NCBI GenBank assembly: GCA_907163345.1
Contig: CAJQUN010001192.1
Coordinates: forward strand, 1 to 64,000
Direction: 5' to 3'
From: Haberlea rhodopensis
Lineage: Eukaryota; Streptophyta; Magnoliopsida; Lamiales; Gesneriaceae
Length of the DNA stretch: 64,000 nt
Shown in pieces: positions 43,993-55,210 of the stretch (its first letter is position 1; each line of letters starts with the position of its first letter). Under the pieces are notes generated by a model. The model was not told the DNA's origin. It did not search any database and worked only from the letters and a program-made list of their open reading frames with translations. A program made the position numbers and the translations under genes.

Positions 43993-45512
43993 TGTAAGGA
44001 CCCCCGTGCCCTTAAACCGTTATTAGTGTATTATTCCAAACCATTAGTGCATACAATCATATCATCATGGGGGGAAAAAGCCATATGCAAGTATGACATC
44101 ATATACTATCCAGAAAATTTCTTGCATTTGATTCACATAATACTCAAATTCCCCAACCAAGATCACTTACATAGCATGCACCCTCATAATACACTAACAT
44201 GCTCTCAATTCATTTAGCAATTCCGTATTTAATTGCATGCAAACAGTAAATGAAGAGAGAAAAGCCATTGCCCTTTTATACATTCCATATACACGTAAAA
44301 ATGTACTCACATGAGAGCACCCAATGAATAAACGTGTATCTCATGTATAAGATACTCTACCGAATGCGGTTATTGGTACTTCGATCCTGGTAGCACCTCC
44401 CATGCATAGCTCGATCTCAACTCTGGAGCTATGTACTTAAATCAACCAGCTCCAGTACTTCAATCCTGGAAGTACTTAAAGTCAACAGCCCGAGCTCAAC
44501 TCCAAAGCTACCGCTGCACCTGTATTACCTGCCCCAACAGAGACAGCCCCCACACGGGGTAAGCATACCAATACCACCAATCCAATAATCATTATATTAT
44601 AGTTCAAAATTTACAGAATGTAAATGCCATGAATTTAAATGATACTGCTGGATGGTATCATCCTCATCCGGGATCCCCTGTATTGTCCCTGTTCTCAAAA
44701 TAACCAAACCATTAAATTCTCAAAAGCCAGTTGATCATCTCATTGATCAACTAAAACCATTCCTGTTATACCAGTTCCATAACCAAATATGATTAAATCA
44801 TCAAATAGAGCACTACAGATATCACATGTATCTAGCCAATGATTCCATATTTCTATTTCATAGCTCGCTCCACAACAGCGGCATTTTAATCCCACGCACG
44901 CTCAACAATAGCGGCGTCAAAACCGATGGATGCTCAACGGTGACAACATCCAATCATTGTTCGCTCAAAAGCTGTACCATATAATTCCCAATGTATGTCC
45001 ATTTATCGCAATAACCACATGCCATGCATTTCACTATCCATTTATAGCAAGTACCATGTACCATGCATTTCAATATCCATTTATAGCAAGTACCATGTAC
45101 CATGTATTTCAATATCCATTTATTGCAAGTAACACATACCATGCATTTCACAATTGCAACATTATAACAGGCTATGCTCGTACGTTATACGTACATTATA
45201 ATTCCGTAGTTCGAGTCCGACCTCGCCTGAGTCCCACGACCCGATGAATTATGTGCTAACACATAAATAACTCACAATTAAACACAAGCATGCAACCACT
45301 ACTCCGGACCCCAAATCCCACCAATGACCAAATTCCAAGGTTATCACCACGACGAGAATACAATCTCATCCCTTGGATCCAAAGACTCCAAATACCGGAT
45401 TTAAAATCCCTGGGAGTCCCAATACTGCAATTAATTCATAATTGCCACAATTAAAATCCATTAAGGATCATTACCACTCCGGGATTAACACCATTAATTT
45501 TTGGGCATCACA
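43993..45512 (-). mobile_element. Solo CHR-D LTR, antisense
   Basis: 1520 bp. In reverse it begins TGTGATGCCCAAAAATTAATG and ends GGGGGTCCTTACA. GATTT at 43988-43992 and 45513-45517 is the target duplication, and there is no internal sequence. It carries one half of the paired ACGT motif pattern (near 45177-45193) and a 39-bp tandem repeat, but no GCGATC dyads. The family is chromovirus-like by its ends only, since no coding part is present. Confidence 0.9.
44999..45154. repeat. 39-bp tandem repeat in CHR-D LTR, about four copies
   Basis: Units begin CCATTTAT at 44999, 45038, 45077 and 45116, exactly 39 bp apart. Each contains CATGCATTTC or a variant. Confidence 0.92.
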
Positions 45513-45517
45513 GATTT

Positions 45518-46438
45518 TGTTTTTGTTTTGATTATGGTGAGAGACTCCATGCGTGTTGTGACGTGTTACAACAATATGCCCCACGAGCTGACGAGGAATT
45601 GGACGACGATCACTGACGGTCGTTGTCAAAGGTAAATGCTTTGTCTCATTTTTCATGACCATTACATTGAGGACAATGCATGAAATAAGTTTGGGGGAGT
45701 GCATTACGGTGTCATGCTTCTTACTTTGAAATTTATCGTTCTTTAAGCACCAACAAAAAAATATTTTCTTGAAAATGAGTTCAATTAGTAAGAATGAATC
45801 AGTAGTGGTCTCTATTCCATGATGATATTAGTCTCACTATGCATGTCAACTCGAGTTTTGATGATTGTAAGACTTGTTTGTGAATATCTTGTTTTTAGTA
45901 GCATGTCTAAGATGAGGAATTTATTAAGCACATTTGAGTCATAATCTTGTGAATTGCATTTGGAGTAGCGAATTTTTTTGTGAACTTGATGAATTATTTT
46001 TTAGAATCTTAGAGTACCTTTGAACTTATTTGATTATGACACTTCAAGGTGAAATTTTATAGTCGTGAACTTGATTAGGAGATGATCTAGGCGATCTTTG
46101 GATCGTTTGAGTCTTTCAAGCTTACCATGTTTATATCAATCTCTAATGTCCCATTTTCAAGCTTAACTTTCATTACCTAGAATGATTTGATCTATGAAAA
46201 TTGCATGAAACTTGAAAGTGACAATAGCACACACGCACGTTTTGATTTGGAGACATGTTGCTTGATCTAGGAGAAAACACAACTTGTTAAACTTTCTGAT
46301 TTATTTTTGTTCTTCTGTAAGTGAGATATCTGAGTTACATGATTGACTGCGAATTGGTTTATTTGAGTCTTCCATGTTGAACTCTACTGTGTGATCTTAT
46401 TTCTTGCTCGAGATGATCAAGTTTAAGTTAGGGAGAGT
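45518..46438 (+). other. ATH-G 3' untranslated region with two purine tracts
   Basis: Noncoding. CATTGAGGACAATG (45665-45678) precedes AAGTTTGGGGGAGT (45687-45700). A weaker tract, TTAAGTTAGGGAGAGT (46423-46438), abuts the LTR. The layout matches ATH-F and ATH-I. Confidence 0.82.
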
Positions 46439-46852
46439 TGATAAGTGTAATTTGTACACTTAATTTGATATAAGATTAGGGACATTTTTGTATTGATTCC
46501 TGGAAAATATTACGCGTTTTGGTATATATTTGTATAATTTAGGAATCTAGGTGTAAATGCATAAAAGTGGAGGAGATAGGCTTAAAATGATGAAAAAGGA
46601 CCAAACCGAGCAAACATGGAAAAGGAGGACCGGAATCGTAATTTGCTGAAAATCAGAGGAAGCGATCGATCGCTTCAAATGAGGCGATAGATCGCCTCGA
46701 GACAGTAGCAAAATGCGATCGATCCCTTCATTTGAAGCGATCGATCGCCTCGACTCGAAAATTTTGGGATTTTGTTTCCATCTTGGTTATTTTGTGCCGA
46801 ACTTACTTTAAACTCCTCCAACATGATATATAGAAGATTTCCGACGTTTTTT
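46439..46852 (+). mobile_element. ATH-G 3' LTR, first 414 bp
   Basis: Begins TGATAAGTGTAATTTGTAC after the purine tract and is cut at 46852 by an antisense CHR-D LTR. Four dyads (46662, 46684, 46715, 46737; intervals 22, 31, 22) with linker GAGACAGTAGC. TATATA at 46827 is 79 bp after the last dyad. Confidence 0.88.
46827..46832 (+). promoter_or_regulatory. Probable TATA box of ATH-G LTR
   Basis: TATATA in CATGATATATAGAAG, conserved in the 5' LTR fragment near 32825. Confidence 0.6.
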
Positions 46853-47144
46853 TGTAAGGGCCCCCGTGCCCTTAACCCGTTATTAATGTAATAATCCATA
46901 ATATTTGTGCACACATCCATAATATCATGGGGAAAAAAGCCATATACAAGTATAACATCATATACTATCTAGAAAATTTCTTGCATTTGATCCACATAAT
47001 ATTCAAATTTCCCAACCAAGATCACTTACATAGCATGCACCCTCATAATACACTAACATGCTCTCAGTTTATTTAGCAATTCCGTATTCAATTGCATGCA
47101 AACAATAAATGAAGAGAGAAAAGCCATTGCCCATTTATACATTC
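46853..47144 (-). mobile_element. CHR-D LTR fragment, antisense
   Basis: Matches the first about 290 bp of the solo CHR-D LTR (43993 on) with scattered differences, inserted in a run of T in the ATH-G LTR. Cut at 47144 by CHR-H. Confidence 0.88.
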
Positions 47145-48732
47145 TGTAAGACCCCAATGCTTAAAGACGACATTTAAGCATTTATGACGTCATCTGAGTA
47201 TAAAAAAAATTCATTCTTTAAAAGAATCATTACATGCTTCACATATTCTCCATGACATAAATAATACTCAGCATGAAATGATCACTTCTACCAACAATAG
47301 ACTCAAGGTTCACCCATTATCATCATCATTGCACCACTTTTACATTGAGGGTTTTTATAAAATTTTGGGCATAGTCTCCCCATAAATTGAGCTATCCGAA
47401 AATGAAACATATCACAAAATAACTCCCAGCCAGGGAAAAACACAATACTTAAAAGAGACCAAAACCCTAAGTAAGTTCCTAGCCAGGGAAAAACACCATA
47501 CTAAGAAGACATCAAAAGTGGACTTCAACACCCTTATACAGTCCATATACATGCATCCAGATGCTCACATACGAGCAATAAATAAATGAATACCATTCTA
47601 AATGCATAAATAAGATGCGTCATCAACCAATACTTGTGCCACATTTCCGAGATCACCATCATCCCCTCAGCATCGAACTTACTACCTGAATTTAACTTCA
47701 TACCAGCTTTACCTGTTCCCATAGAAACAGTCCACACACCGGTGAGCATAAACCGACATAATCATCGCAATCATATCAATATACTAAGTCATAGTTCAAC
47801 GAAATAAAACTACTGGAAATCATAAAGTGCACTCCCTGAATAAGTCTGAACCAATTATAAGCTTTCTTGAACTGATCCTGTTTCATAATTCACATTTTCA
47901 CAATCACCAAGTTCAATATCGTTAATTGAAATATGAAACTCATCACCAAGATAAATCGATATTCTCATAACACATCATTTTTGATCAATCATAACCGAAC
48001 ACATATTCAAGGCAATTATGCCTAACCATCACCCCAGTTCTCAATAATTTCCTCATATCAATCATGCAAAATGCATCAATGTTCAACTCGATTACCCATA
48101 TCACGTACATCTACGTATTCACCATTCAACGTGTATTAAACTCAATTCTCATACTCATTTACCTAATCTTAAACATCACATTCACCAATACATGTATTCA
48201 TGAATATATGAGTATTAGGTATACCTGCTCGTACGTCACCACGTACCTTATAGTCGACAACATGAACAAGCCACCTTTGACGTCTTGAGACCGTTGAATA
48301 TCTTGAATGAAATGGTGGACAATCTTGGAGGAATCCCATCTCTTCTCCTCTACTGAAGCCGACGGGAAAGGGGGGAAAAAGAAGAGGGAATCGATTGTGG
48401 AGAAAAGGAATGGAGGTGGGTGAATTTGGACCTAATGCCATCTTAATACATGTAATCCTAGTTTCCATATTTGCACATACCTCCTTTAAATTTAACTGTT
48501 CAATGAATCGACCCCCAATACAATTTATTTATTCCAACTCCGGGCCAAAATTATATTATCATGAATTTAAAGATTTTCCTTGAATTTAATTAACACTAAA
48601 AAAAGTCAAATCCGGAATTATTTATTCCGACTCCGGTCCAAATAAGATTCCCAATAAAATTAAATCTCGAAATCTTATTGACATACCACAGTTAAGTCAA
48701 TTGAATAATTACTAATTATTCCGGACATCACA
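47145..48732 (-). mobile_element. CHR-H 3' LTR, antisense
   Basis: Reverse LTR of 1588 bp. In reverse it begins TGTGATGTCCGGAATAATTAG just after a purine tract and ends CATTGGGGTCTTACA. It has the paired ACGT motif (48225-48245, reverse strand reads AAGGTACGTGGTGACGTACG) but no dyad array. Part of a chromovirus-like element whose internal 3' end follows. Confidence 0.85.
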
Positions 48733-49103
48733 ATTCTCCCCAACTAATAAAATTTCATCCTCGAAATTAAATGCATGCTTACCATTAAAAGTCAAACAGT
48801 AAAATTTACGTATCGTTATACAGCTCAAGGTAGTGACTTGACCATCTGTAGGACAACACCATTCGAATCATCATAGCTCGTAACGTTGCGCACCACACCA
48901 ACGTTCTCAAGACTTGAAGTCACATCACTTTAAGTGTTTAATCATCAAGTACATCTTTGTCATACTTTACTACCTGTATGCTCGCATTGGTACAGTTCCT
49001 TGCACAAAATCTCAATCTATCATCGTTTACTTTCATCAAAGTGCACATCATATAATCGCTAAATCAGGCAATCCATGCATATCACGTGTAATTAACCTCA
49101 TAC
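48733..49103 (-). other. CHR-H internal 3' end (untranslated)
   Basis: In reverse, GGGGAGAAT abuts the LTR, and TTTCGAGGATGAAA (48753-48766) lies just upstream. Both match the end of CHR-B (59844-59877). The rest is noncoding. The sequence switches to forward CHR-K gag at about 49104, so the CHR-H coding part is lost. Confidence 0.75.
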
Positions 49104-49787
49104 ATGGGACCGCCTCAGGGGCAGGTTTATGCACTGACTAGGGAGCAGGTCGAGGCAGCTCCAGAGGAGGTGATTGCTGATACGTGTCACTTATTTACGT
49201 ACCTCGCTTTTATTTTGATAGATACAGGTGCCTCCCTTTTTTTGTATTGGTTGGTTTTGTGGAGAAGCATCACATGTGCACGTCTCCGTTACCCACGCCT
49301 CTCATGGTCTCGACACCCACTGGGAAGAGTGTTGTTGCTGATCAGTTTCTTGCGGACTGCCTCATTTATTTTGAGGGCAATGAATTGAAGACGGATCTGA
49401 TTGTGTTGGGTATGGCAGACTTCGATTGCATTGTGGGTATTGACATATTGAACATATATCAGGCAGTAGTGGATTGCCGGCAGAGGACAGTGCGGTTCAG
49501 ATCTGACGAGGGGATTCAGTGGACTTTCTATGGAAACGGTTCTCGTGCGAAGATCCCGTTGATATCGGCAATCAAAATGTCCCAGTTATTGGAACGTGGG
49601 CACACGGGCTATCTTATTTATGCTGTGGACATGGCGGAAAAGAATAAAGAGTTGAAGGTTGAGGATGTGCCCGTGGTAGCAGAGTTTGCTGATGTGTTTC
49701 CGGAGGAAATTCCAGGATTTCCACCGCCTAGAGAGGTTGAGTTTGGGAATGAATTAGTACCGGGAACGTCCACTATCTCTCATGCTC
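49104..49787 (+). pseudogene. CHR-K gag tail, protease and start of reverse transcriptase linker
   Basis: Chromovirus fragment close to CHR-A and CHR-J. GPPQGQVYALTREQVEAAPEEVIAD leads to ILIDTGAS. A frameshift near 49237 follows, then FVEKHHMCTSPLPTPLMVSTP, GMADFDCIVGIDIL, VVAEFADVFPEEIPGFPPPREV and VPGTSTISHA. It is cut by the ATH-I LTR at 49788. Zinc knuckles and everything before are missing on the left. Confidence 0.88.
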
Positions 49788-50695
49788 TGATCGCTTTAAT
49801 TTTAAACAATTAATTCCAATCTAGCGATTTTTGACCGCAAGTGCACGGTGTCAAGTTTTAGTATAGATAGGAAGATACGGATTGTCGAACCCACAGGGAC
49901 TAACAAACAAGTACCAAATAAGATGTCTTTTAACTATATTTAACCTACGATAATTAATTTATAATAAATCTAAACTAAATTAATATAAACTACTAATCCA
50001 ACCAAGTCAATAAAAGTAAACGAGAAAAATCCCTAGAGAAGATTATCGAGACTTTGGCTCACCAATGCAATCCCCTACAATTCTCGATTGAATATTCAAA
50101 TATTTCTAAGGTGACGAGTTCTCCCAATTTATCTAGTACACTCTCTCGAGATATATTAAACCTAACACCGAATTGCAGTAAGTAACTCTCGTTCACTTAT
50201 TTAACAATTCAACGTTGCATAAGATCCATGAAAACTCCTAGCTTTCAATTACTAGAATCTATGGTTATCACGCATGTATTGACGTCATCTCTCGATCTCG
50301 GTCTTAAATCCATGGTATGAGTTATTAATTCAGTATCATAAAATCATCTCTCGATCTCAATTACGATACTAACATCATTCAAAGGTGATCAATCCTCTAA
50401 AAGCATGAAGAACATAAAACATACGCAAAGAACTATAAGAATTCAATTAAATCATCAAATCGAAGGTTCATAACAAAGGATTCGCCTAGTCTCGATAAAT
50501 AATTTTAGTTCCTCATAATAAATCAAAACAAAACAAAACTAAGAATTTAAAGACAAAGAAAAACTCCCAGCGTCGAATCCGGTTGTAGATCCTCGCTCAT
50601 TCTCTTGCTTCCTTCTCGATCGTCTCTTTTTATCGCCTTGTTGGCTTGTTCCAATTCCTAGGGTGAAGGGTTGAAGGATGGATTGATGGAAGAAG

Positions 50696-50850
50696 GATGG
50701 AGGCTGGACGTGTGAATTGTGAGTGGAATAATGATGGAGGCTGGACGTGTGAATTGTGGAATTGAAGAAAGGAGATGGGATGAGATGGAGGCAGGACGTG
50801 TGAATTGTGGAATTGAAGGAAGGAGATGGGATGAGATGGAGGCTGTGATG
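50696..50850. repeat. 51-bp tandem repeat in ATH-I LTR
   Basis: GATGGAGGCTGGACGTGTGA-type units begin at 50696, 50733, 50784 and 50835; the last two full units are 51 bp. Confidence 0.85.
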
Positions 50851-50896
50851 TGTTCCCTAGGTTAAAATCTGATGTATGGGTTGTAATTTTCGTTTG

Positions 50897-50905
50897 TAAT
50901 ATATA
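50897..50905 (-). promoter_or_regulatory. Probable TATA box of ATH-I LTR
   Basis: Minus strand CCCCTATATATTA. The nearest dyad edge (50981) is 76 bp upstream in element orientation, as in SIRE and ATH-G. Confidence 0.65.
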
Positions 50906-50980
50906 GGGGAAGGAAATCAAGGACTTCCTTGTTGGAAACAAACTCTATAAGGAAGTTATTTTAATGAAAATTCATTCCAC

Positions 50981-51084
50981 CGATCGATCCGGACGAAGTG
51001 GCCGATCGATCGAGCCTTCCAGTAATAATTTCGTGGCTTTTTCTGCCCGTCTCAATCGATCGGAAATCCTTTCTCGATCAATCG
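50981..51084. repeat. CGATCGATCG dyads of ATH-I LTR (two pairs)
   Basis: Dyads, some decayed, at 50981, 51003, 51053 and 51075; intervals 22, 50 and 22. CAGTA occurs in the linker (51020). Confidence 0.85.
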
Positions 51085-51486
51085 CCCTTCACAGTAAGTT
51101 TCTTCGCCTTTTTCAGCTTCTGGCGAGTTTCGTATTTTGGCCGTAACTTTCTCATACAAACTCCGCATTTGATGAATCAGCTGTCCACGCGAAGATAAGA
51201 GAAATTTCTACAACTTTTAATGGACCACATTTCCAAAACATGGCTCGAACATATAGTAATTTGAGGAGAAAGGAGCAACATGTGTCTTGGATTCTGGTTT
51301 TTTTCTCTTTTCTTCAACTTTATTCTTTTTTTCATCATTTTAGCTTGATTTCTCACCTTTCCCTATATTTCAACATTGATTCATGAAATAGAGAAATATA
51401 TACCATAAACCGTAAGATATTCCAAGAATCAACACGAAAACATGTACATATCATAGCCTAAAAACGCGTAATATTCAACCCTATCA

Positions 51487-53072
51487 ACTCCCCCAAACTT
51501 ATCACTTAATCGTCCTCAATTAAGCATTAAGATCATAAGGTAGAGTTCATTATTGATATTTGAAACAATTATTTCATGACTTGCTTATTCTCAGAAATCT
51601 CATGCACATATACAAAAGTTGACAATACATGTTTTCTCCTAAATCAAGTAACACATCTCAAAATCGGAACGTGTGTGTGTGCTATAGTCAATCTTAAGTT
51701 TCATGCACATATTCAAGATCAAATCATGTTAATCAACTCAAAGTTGAGATTATCATCAAGCACCCCATAAGCCTATTTCCAAACAACTTCTCCACTAATG
51801 ATAGTTACTCCCTAGACTTGGATCAAAAGGACTTTTTAAGCTTGTAATGTAAGGCCTTTGGTGTTGGCTTCAAAGAAAAGATAGGATAAGCGCAAATAAG
51901 AGAGTATAATCATTTACAGTTCAAATTTTTCGCACACATCGAGCTTCACTTCTTTTTCTTTTATAGCCTTGGCCACTTTGGGTCTTATATGTTTCTTTTT
52001 TTCTTTTCAAGGCTCTTTCTTTTTCTTCTTTTCTTTTTCTCATTCATCAATATTTTTTTATAAGCTCGTCAAAATATAACAATTCAAGTGCATCTAATGA
52101 TATTCATTAAACTCCCTTAGGGTAAAGATAACTTTTTTTTCATTTAGGCTCAAATAAGGGTAAGTATAATGAGTTTGCCAAGAATGTCGAATGGGGCCTA
52201 ATTATATGCAATGCATATACCATTCTTTTTCAATAAAGCTCAAATGGTAAGCTTGAAAGGCTCAAATGTGTCAAAGATCGCCTAGATCATTTCCAAGTCA
52301 AGTTTGTAACTATAAAATTTCGCCTCAAAGTGTCATCATCAAATAAGTTTTAGGATAGCTCTAAGATGCTAAAGACAAATCATTAAGTTCACAACAATTA
52401 TCACTATTCAACATGCAATCCACAAGATCATGACTCATTGTGCTCAATATATTCCTCAATCTTGACATGCTAACTAAAATTAGGATATTCATGTACAAGT
52501 CCAATAATCATCACAAATCAAGTTCATATGCATTGTGAGATCAAAATCCTCATTGAATAGTCACTACTATAATTCATTCTTTTCTCAAGTTTGAACTCAT
52601 AATTTTTTTTTTTAGCTCATAATAATCGGACGATTCAAGTGTCATTTAAGCACACAACATGTGGTTAAAACAAGTAAAACATGAAAGCTACTACTCCCCC
52701 AAACTTAAATCAAACATTGCCCTCAATGTTTAAAAGAATCAAAAGGGAAACAGTGAACTCCCCTGATCAAGACGCTTGCATGAGGGGTGAGGAAGATTTG
52801 CTTTTGAAAGCTCCACTTTGTAGGGGTTCATCGCTCCAACCAAGTACCTAGCAAAAGAAGAATGCAAATGGTAAAATATTCGACTCGATAGATAAACAAA
52901 ACTAAAAACAAAAACTGAAAATCAAATAACAAAACTAAATAGCAAAAGGATACGCTTGGGTTGCCTCCCAAGAAGTGCTGATTTTTGGTCTTCGGCTTGA
53001 CCATCAGAAGCAACCATCAAAGAGCGGCTGCCGCCCATAGTAAGTATCGTATGATACCACTAATGGGTCTTC
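51487..53072 (-). other. ATH-I 3' untranslated region, antisense
   Basis: In reverse: hairpin TTGGGAGGCAACCCAA (52956-52971), CATTGAGGGCAATG (52715-52728), purine tract AAGTTTGGGGGAGT (52693-52706), a long pyrimidine/purine-biased stretch (51950-52060), then AAGTTTGGGGGAGT at the LTR edge (51487-51500). No coding sequence; the coding part of this element is missing beyond about 53045. The last 30 bp include GATACCACTAATGGGTCTT, which may be unrelated. Confidence 0.8.
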
Positions 53073-55036
53073 TGTAATGCCTCGATTTATGTTATATACG
53101 TGTGATATGATTATGGTGTAATTATATCACGTGGCAGTATGATAATGGGGGTTCGAGTGGAACCAAGAATGACTTACTACATGTATGAAAAGAGATATGG
53201 TAATGGTGTACAATGAGTTGAACCATAATATATCAAGAAATATGAAATGTATATGCATTTGAAGGTGCATTAGCATGTGTATTTGAGTTGAAAGTGGGCA
53301 TTTGAATAAGCATGTGAATTGAATTTGAGAATTGAATTTGACTTAGAGTTGCATTTGCATTTGGATGTCATCTTCATGTACATGACACTTAACATGTAAT
53401 TATCTCCAAATGACATGATATCAAGTAACTTGGGGACTTAAGGTTCTATATCAAGTGGCTTAGAGGTGAAATCACATACTACACCACTTTTCACCTAAAA
53501 TTCTCTACAAAGCTCCTCTCCAAACCCTTGCTTGTTTTTCCATCTTTTGCTTGGGTTTCACTTGGTAATCAAGTTAGGAGGCTAAGTGAAGTGATTTCAT
53601 CTTTTCTTGGTAAGAATTGTATAGCATATGATGCATATGAAATGAGTTGGTGGAAACTTGAAGCATGTGATTAATATGTTGTATGATTTGAATTGAAACT
53701 TGTTATCATGCAAATAAATGAGTTGTATGATGAAAGAAACATGCTTATATGTTACTAGTGATTGCATGAAACCTGTTGAGATGGTTGAAAGTGAGGTGTA
53801 GGAGAAACACCAAGAAAAGAAGTAGGAAATCGCCATGGTTTTTCTGAAAACAGAGGAGGCGATCGATCGCTGTGTTTTAGGCAATCGATCGCCTATGGCT
53901 AAACATGAGAGTGGCGGTGCATTGAGCGATCGATCGCTTCATGTGGCAATCGATCGCCTTGAGGCAGTATGTTTTCCAAAGGGGAGGCGACCGATCGCGT
54001 GAAATTAAGAGATCGATCGCCTAGGACCAAAACTTTAGGAGATCGATCGCCTCAAACATGAGATCGATCGCCAGGGTCCAGAATTGGAAAAATGACTTTT
54101 TTGTAGAATTTGATTTTAATGCCTATGATAACATGTTATATTGTTGGCATTGTTGTAGCATCATCTCAGGGGACAGGGCAAAGAGGCAATTAGCTATCAA
54201 CGCCTGATTTATCGCTTTTGTGTCGCAATACAGGTACGTGTTGACGTACGGAGTATAGATATGATGCTATGATGATGTTATGGTTTTGATATCATCTGAT
54301 TTATGTTATCTTGTGTCATATGATTGGTAGTTCATATGCATGTTCATACATGGATTTCATATGATTGGGATGGATGCCTTGATAGATATGTGTATATGCT
54401 TTGGTGAGATCATTGCCTCGATAGATATGCCTGGTGTGGTATATGCTTTGGCTGGGATCGTTGCCACGATAGATATACTACATATGCTTTGGCTTGAGTG
54501 TGGGTATATGCTCTGGCTATTATCACAGATGAGCATGGTACTATGATATGTGCTGCTAATATGAAGATGTGATGTGGTTTCACTGACATATTGAGTTGAA
54601 TAGGCATATCATATGGGGCTCGTGATAATAGGGTACTTGTTGAGACATGTCATGACATAGTGCATTTGTGGATGCATGATACATATCATTCACATTAGAT
54701 GATTTATTTGTGCTTTATCATGGAGATTGATATTGTGGTTTGATATTGCACTAAGATATTTGTTATCTATACTCATTGTGTGAATGTTTCTGTAGGGACT
54801 CATAGACGTGGGGAGCGTGAGTCATGATTTCCGCTGCGAGGGGAACCACTGCCTAGGAGTTCTTTTGGATTAGGTTGTTTATGTACGTGTTATGTATAGT
54901 TTGTTAGGTTTTTGATAACCTTGTAAACAACTTAAGTAGTATGAACTCTTAATCCGTGCATGGTACATTACTTAATTCAGACTCACATATGTATGTTTAA
55001 TGGATACATAATGGATTAAGTAAAGAGGACCCCACA
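53073..55036 (+). mobile_element. CHR-B 5' LTR (chromovirus Ty3/gypsy)
   Basis: TGTAATGCCTCGATTTATG to GGACCCCACA, 1964 bp. The 3' copy's first 487 bp (59878-60364) differ at about five positions. In order: dyad array (53859-54071), TATGATAA/TTATATT near 54124-54140, paired ACGT motif (54234), an imperfect repeat built on GATAGATAT and TATATGCTTTGG (54380-54520), acceptor-like CTGTAG/G (54795). Confidence 0.95.
53859..54071. repeat. GCGATC dyad array of CHR-B LTR (eight dyads)
   Basis: Dyads at 53859, 53881, 53926, 53946, 53987, 54009, 54039 and 54060; intervals 22, 45, 20, 41, 22, 30 and 21. Decayed forms are mostly GCAATCG or GAGATCG. GAGGCAGTATG follows the second pair. Confidence 0.92.
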
Positions 55037-55040
55037 TTAG

Positions 55041-55052
55041 TGGTATCAGAGC
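55041..55052 (+). other. CHR-B primer binding site (initiator tRNA-Met)
   Basis: TGGTATCAGAGC four bases after the LTR's CA end. Confidence 0.92.
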
Positions 55053-55210
55053 AGTGGTTCGAGAACGGGATGAACATGGGTAGAGGAAGTGTATTAGGGA
55101 GTTACCTAAACACTTTGAGAATGGTACTAACATGTTAGGATTTGGAATATGATGTTATTCTAACATGTTATATACTTGGAAATGTTATTGTTAACCCTTG
55201 ATCTACAGCT

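Larger units (their letters stand above)
49788..51486 (-). mobile_element. ATH-I 3' LTR, antisense (Athila-type)
   Basis: 1699 bp with ends TGATCGCTTTAA (left) and reverse TGATAGGGTTGAATATTACG (right), next to a purine tract. The segment GACCGCAAGTGCACGGTGTCAAG near 49830 is characteristic of Athila-type LTR ends. Inside are a 51-bp tandem repeat (50696-50850), a reversed TATA box (50897-50905) and two dyad pairs (50981-51084). Confidence 0.88.

Noticed and set aside
43993..45512. CHR-D LTR as host intergenic DNA
   Set aside because: A GATTT duplication on both sides and a second copy at 46853-47144 show it is an inserted LTR.
48733..49103. Possible host sequence between two transposons
   Set aside because: The purine tract and TTTCGAGGATGAAA next to the LTR identify it as the 3' end of CHR-H, although the distal 250 bp have no independent support.
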